Source: Apostichopus japonicus (lineage: Eukaryota; Echinodermata; Holothuroidea; Aspidochirotida; Stichopodidae). Taken from it: a stretch of 64,000 nt of DNA. Shown in pieces: positions 60,501-64,000 of this stretch (positions within the stretch are counted from its first letter, which is position 1; every line of letters starts with the position of its first letter). The stretch covers positions 4,504,001 to 4,568,000 of the forward strand of contig NC_092582.1 of the NCBI RefSeq assembly GCF_037975245.1, given 5' to 3'. The notes under the pieces are model-generated. The model was not told the DNA's origin and did no database searches. It was given only the letters and a program-made list of their open reading frames with translations. Made by a program: the position numbers and the translations under genes.

Positions 60501-63500
60501 TGGAAGGTAAAAGAGAAATATGTACTGCCTGTGTCTCCCCTCTTCTGACGCCACGATCTTAGTGAACCACGGTGATGTAACATGGATCTTGACACCTTTA
60601 GAATAAAGTGAATATGTAAATTAAGGCTGGCAAAGTGAGTGTACTGAAAATCTATAGTGCAAAGTTAGAAAAAAAACTTCATTACCAAGACAGCAGCAGA
60701 CTTGTGTTATGAGATGGGAAAGGGGGAGGGAAGATGGGGAAAGGGGGAGGGAAGATGGGGAAGGGGGATAGGGAAGGCCAATGTGAAGTGGGTGGGTGGA
60801 TCTGCGGCAAGAAACATTTAAACATAGCATCGACCTCAACATGGCATTCTTTAAAGGAGTGTCTCAATGACCCATTTGTGAGGGTTTGTTTCCCCCACCC
60901 TTCGCACTCAAAAATAAAAACTGGTAACTGTGTGATGAGCATGGAAAATGTCCACATACCCACATTCTCCTATGCCCCTAAATATTGAAAAATTTAAGCC
61001 GCATTGATGTCGCAACATCAAGAGAGCTACCTGTAACTTGTAACTGTAACTGAAAGTGATCCTTTATGGGACTAGAATCTTTTAAAACATTTCAGTCAGT
61101 GACGTTGATACAGAAAAAAAAAAAACTTTTACCTCGTTCGTTGTGACCAAGAATGTAATTTTGTATCTTCGACTCGCATCGTAGCTTAGCTGCCAAAAAC
61201 TCCTCTCCGGGATCACTGAAGGTGATTACCCACAATGCCTTGTGGTATTGGCGTGCCTCGTATCCATTTTCGGAAGCACAAAGGACATCATAAGGAGGAG
61301 ATTCTCGCTCAAGTTCAGTTAAGCCTTGTCCTCCATTTTCTGCAACATCTAAATATCTGTGGGATGTCAAAAAGTCAAAGTCCAAAAAAATTACGAGGAC
61401 CAGATAAGAAAAAGACATATTAAATTAATAAAAAATACCTTATTTACAACCTAAATATGCCTCAGAATGTACCATTCCACATCTAGTATTCAAATATATT
61501 CTGGGGGAGGACCCCCAGATGCCCCCACCCCCTCCCTCAAATGTAAGTTGGGCTAAATACCATGCCTTATTGAAATCCTGCATCAAACTTTAGACCTACT
61601 TATAATTTCATTTCGGCTAGGCATATAACTATTTTTATGTATAGGGGTCATGACTCTACCATGCACCCACCTTCTGCGGAGGTTACTATACCTACGGATT
61701 AATTCCCGAACATGTCCTCTGGGTGGATTTACAAAATTTGCATCACACAAAATATGGTAAACCCTTATTTCAACGTTTCACAATTTTTGCGAGGAGAACT
61801 GTTTGAGGGTGCACAGCAGTAAATTGTTTATTGTTAAAGCTTGAGCCCGAGTGACCATTTATTGATGTTTTAGCCGATTGTGAAAGAGAGAGAGAGAGAG
61901 AGAGCAAAGTACTGATTACCTTTTAAGGATGAGTATCATGAGAATTATGGTGATAGAGCAGAGGATTCATGATATTGTTGTAATACTCTATCAGAGTATC
62001 ATTCTTATCCTACCACCTCCCCCACCCACCCCATTAAGTTTTGAAAGCAAAACCTCCAAATTGGAATTTGCTATTCCTTGCCTGGAAGTGTTCACAGAGG
62101 TCCACTTGATTTTGGGGGCCACATGACCTGTGGGGGGACCTCTTGACTTAAGGGGCACTATTAGGCACTTGCCTCATATAACTATATATATTCATAGACA
62201 TATATTGGCTAACTGTAGTTGGAGCCTGATACAGTGACTTTCATCGGATTTCAAAGGTGGGGGGGGGGGCCAAATTCAATATTTCTTCCGACTAGTGTCA
62301 AGACGTGCATGAACCAATCCGTGCCCCAGGGCATCTTGGGCCCGGAAGAGTGGTCTAATATATGCCCAACTGACTGTCAAAAATTCCCCCACTGGACAAT
62401 TTTCCAGACTTATGATGCATGGGGGAACGTGGCCCTTGGGACCCACTTTGCGCACTACCCACAGAGAATATCATACTTACTGATTGTGTTCTAAGATTTT
62501 CTGTCTAACGGCGGCTTTCTCTATTTCGTTGCCGAGGAACTCGACTTTATTGGAGAGTTTGCCGAGGGTGTCACTAACCCAATCCTTGACCTCAGACATG
62601 ACAAGATCATCGGCTGGGAGATTCTGTCGGGATCGCTCTAGTAATTTCTCTTGTAAATAATGGAAACTAACACAACTGGCTTGTTGAACGCAATTTGCAG
62701 CAATGAGGAATACTCCAAGACAAATGAGTCTTATCTCGTACGCTGAAAATGATAAAAAAAATGTAATTAAATAAAACACATGTTACAAATTGTCACCAAA
62801 AATACAACAAGATGCTCATCTTTAAGAATTGCAATCGGATATGAAGCTTCTGTGCATAGATCTTTTTCACTTTATTGTTGTTGTTGATGGGGACTTTTAT
62901 GTCCCTCCCGATCCTTCCCCTACCCCCCTTACTAAACTAAACGATGCAGTAATTTATTTGAGTTGGAGGAAATATATAGACCATAGATTAATACACTCTA
63001 CCTATAACCTCCCTCACATCACATGTGCAGCCAAAAGTAAATTACAAATGACATTTCAAAATGACATGAAAGCTTCAAATTCATCGTATTGCATTCAAAA
63101 GTTAAAATTAGAAATTGCTACAACTTTGCTTGACTTTGAAAATTCCTTTCATGTTGGTTTAGGGGCTGGTCGCATAGCTTCCCAGTTGGTTTGGACTCGA
63201 TGTTCAAATTCTTTCAAGTCACTGAGAATCTGTCTCCGTAAGGTAAATAATGCCTTCGAGAAAGGCAGCAAAATTTTCTAAAAACTACTTGACAGTTAGG
63301 TACATTTGGCAATATTCATAATCTACAATTACACCATATTGTTAACCAATGTTTCCCCAAATTTGCAAATTTATTACTTTTTCATTTCATATGCTAAGAC
63401 ACTTTGGAGGACTTGAACCATTTGAGTCATTCATTTCCTGTGTATTATAAACTTATGTTATTTTTCAGCTTAGCAGTTCGCTACAAACCTGTAATTATTA

Positions 63501-63608
63501 GAGCATGGGGAGGTGATACGCTAATTGCAAATGTGTTTCTTAAACGTCAAAAGGAATGTTTTTTTTCTCTCTGATTGTGATTGGGACAGGAAGCCACGTA
63601 CCACTCAT
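50755..63608 (-). CDS. Unrecognised protein with N-terminal signal peptide (11 exons, 543 aa)
   Basis: Exons (transcript order): 63608-63602, 62742-62481, 61356-61133, 60595-60459, 59106-58946, 57121-56934, 55720-55550, 54310-54048, 52810-52633, 51549-51518, 50763-50755. All introns are GT-AG and every phase closes. The 7-nt first exon (ATG AGT G) was chosen because it has a donor of the right phase and creates MSAYEIRLICLGVFLIAAN, a convincing signal peptide. The 9-nt last exon supplies CAT GAC TGA. The middle exons are solid; the terminal ones are tentative. Landmarks: helical N-terminal region (27-90), EARQYHKALWVITFSDPG, VKIHVTSPWFTKIV, YVIGQDAGWSLQKSAI, SEILILMEDANLPICDGE, YRATYHVVQEVTP, GCGDMRIEFLLRVPDSSD, ISFYLAPSMVVYATNIPDEGG. 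No C-terminal membrane segment or GPI signal was seen, so it is probably secreted or in the ER/Golgi lumen (inference). I considered von Willebrand/Cache-type channel subunits and found no VWA or Cache motif. I assign no function. Confidence 0.72.
54546..54588. repeat. TA microsatellite
   Basis: An uninterrupted (TA)n run of about 43 bases in the intron between exons 55720-55550 and 54310-54048 of the minus-strand gene. Confidence 0.9.
56341..56731. mobile_element. 391-bp hAT-like MITE in intron
   Basis: The flanks GGCTCTGT (56333-56340) and GGCTCTTT (56732-56739) match at 7 of 8 bases. Termini are CAGTGGCAGAGC and, from the right, TAGTGGCGGAGC. An internal 'agcggagcgccacca' also resembles the terminus. 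It is non-coding and lies in the intron between exons 57121-56934 and 55720-55550. Confidence 0.8.
59145..59254 (-). mobile_element. Short retroelement with hammerhead-like core, second copy (110 bp)
   Basis: The 14-base AAAGATTTATTTAT flanks it exactly (59131-59144 and 59255-59268). Its sequence matches the first third of the 42924-43219 element, including the 39-base hammerhead-like segment (59159-59197), here with one more core change. It lies in the intron immediately upstream (transcript sense) of the exon 59106-58946. Confidence 0.72.
61882..61904. repeat. GA microsatellite
   Basis: A (GA)n run of about 11 units in the intron between exons 62742-62481 and 61356-61133 of the minus-strand gene. 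Confidence 0.85.
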
Positions 63609-64000
63609 ATGTTTGAACAACTTGAGTAATAGTGAGGTTCGACAGATCAATATCAAATACGTTATTCAAATGCATTATGAAATACCTTTTATGAAATTAT
63701 ATGGTTTTGGTGCATGGACAGTTCTTTTTTAATCCACGGTTATTTTGACTTCCTCATTAATCCTCTCAATACCCACCCCCCCCTTCCCAATTCCTGCCTG
63801 GAACTTCTCTGTAGTACCATATGACTGAAAGGGGTGGCTATGGTGGAAATTATGCTTACTGAACAGATTCTTAAAATTCTCCTTAAAGACTACTACGTAT
63901 ACAGTATTGGGTTATTGAAAATATGCATGCTCCCTAAGAGCCATTTGGCGGGTGCACATTTGTGCGTCTGAGGAAAGATGGGGAGAGGTGGGGAGGGGTG
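63609..64000. other. 5' flank of the minus-strand signal-peptide gene
   Basis: If the 7-nt start exon is right, this is its 5'UTR and promoter. It is AT-rich with a C-run near 63775-63782 and a G-rich end. No TATA box of convincing position and no other coding exon was seen. Confidence 0.4.

Noticed and set aside
62829-63281. 150-codon plus-strand open frame
   Set aside because: It has no recognisable domain, lies within the first intron of the minus-strand gene model, has composition like surrounding AT-rich DNA, and shows no splice or promoter support. It is probably chance.
50755-63608. Voltage-gated calcium channel alpha2-delta / CACHD1-type identity for the minus-strand gene
   Set aside because: The signal peptide and helical N-terminus first suggested it, but no VWA metal site, no Cache motif and no C-terminal membrane anchor could be found in the assembled protein.

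Overview
The window is genomic DNA of an animal. It holds four multi-exon genes with GT-AG introns, two of them on each strand, set in about 64 kb of low-GC, repeat-rich sequence. Conserved splicing and haem-binding family genes, tRNA-derived SINEs, hAT- and TTAA-type miniature transposons, a decayed THAP-type transposon and very many long poly-G/poly-C runs suggest a marine invertebrate. An echinoderm or other non-vertebrate deuterostome is my best guess, but the sequence does not prove it.

Layout: (1) 1-3.9 kb is intergenic and ends in a GC-box/E-box promoter region. (2) 3,934-13,100 (+) is a 12-exon gene for a 929-residue nuclear-type protein with an atypical GATA-like zinc finger, a second Cys cluster, a possible helix-turn-helix and a Gln-rich tail; I cannot name it. 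(3) 14,916-33,679 (-) is the complete 22-exon XAB2/SYF1 gene (850 residues), tail-to-tail with gene 2. Its introns carry minisatellites, a 1.45-kb TTAA-flanked THAP transposon relic, a 356-bp TTAA MITE and a striking tandem duplication of the 3' end of exon 9 with its splice donor. (4) 33.7-38.4 kb is the spacer between divergent genes, with three hAT-like MITEs. (5) 38,458-41,907 (+) is a four-exon SOUL/HEBP2 haem-binding gene (203 residues) whose introns hold two tRNA-derived SINEs and a hAT MITE. (6) 41.9-50.7 kb is intergenic and mostly transposon: a short retroelement carrying what looks like a degenerate hammerhead ribozyme, a hAT MITE split by a 3-kb insertion made of 400-bp repeats packed with AGGTCA half-sites, a tRNA-like sequence and another 356-bp MITE. 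(7) 50,755-63,608 (-) is an 11-exon gene for a 543-residue protein with an N-terminal signal peptide that I do not recognise.

The genes are not an operon and share no obvious pathway: XAB2 is a spliceosome/transcription-coupled-repair scaffold, HEBP2 binds haem or porphyrin, and the other two are unassigned. All gene models were assembled by hand from reading frame, splice-site and phase agreement. Every exon-exon phase closes in all four models. The weakest parts are the 7-nt first coding exon and the 9-nt last coding exon of the last gene.
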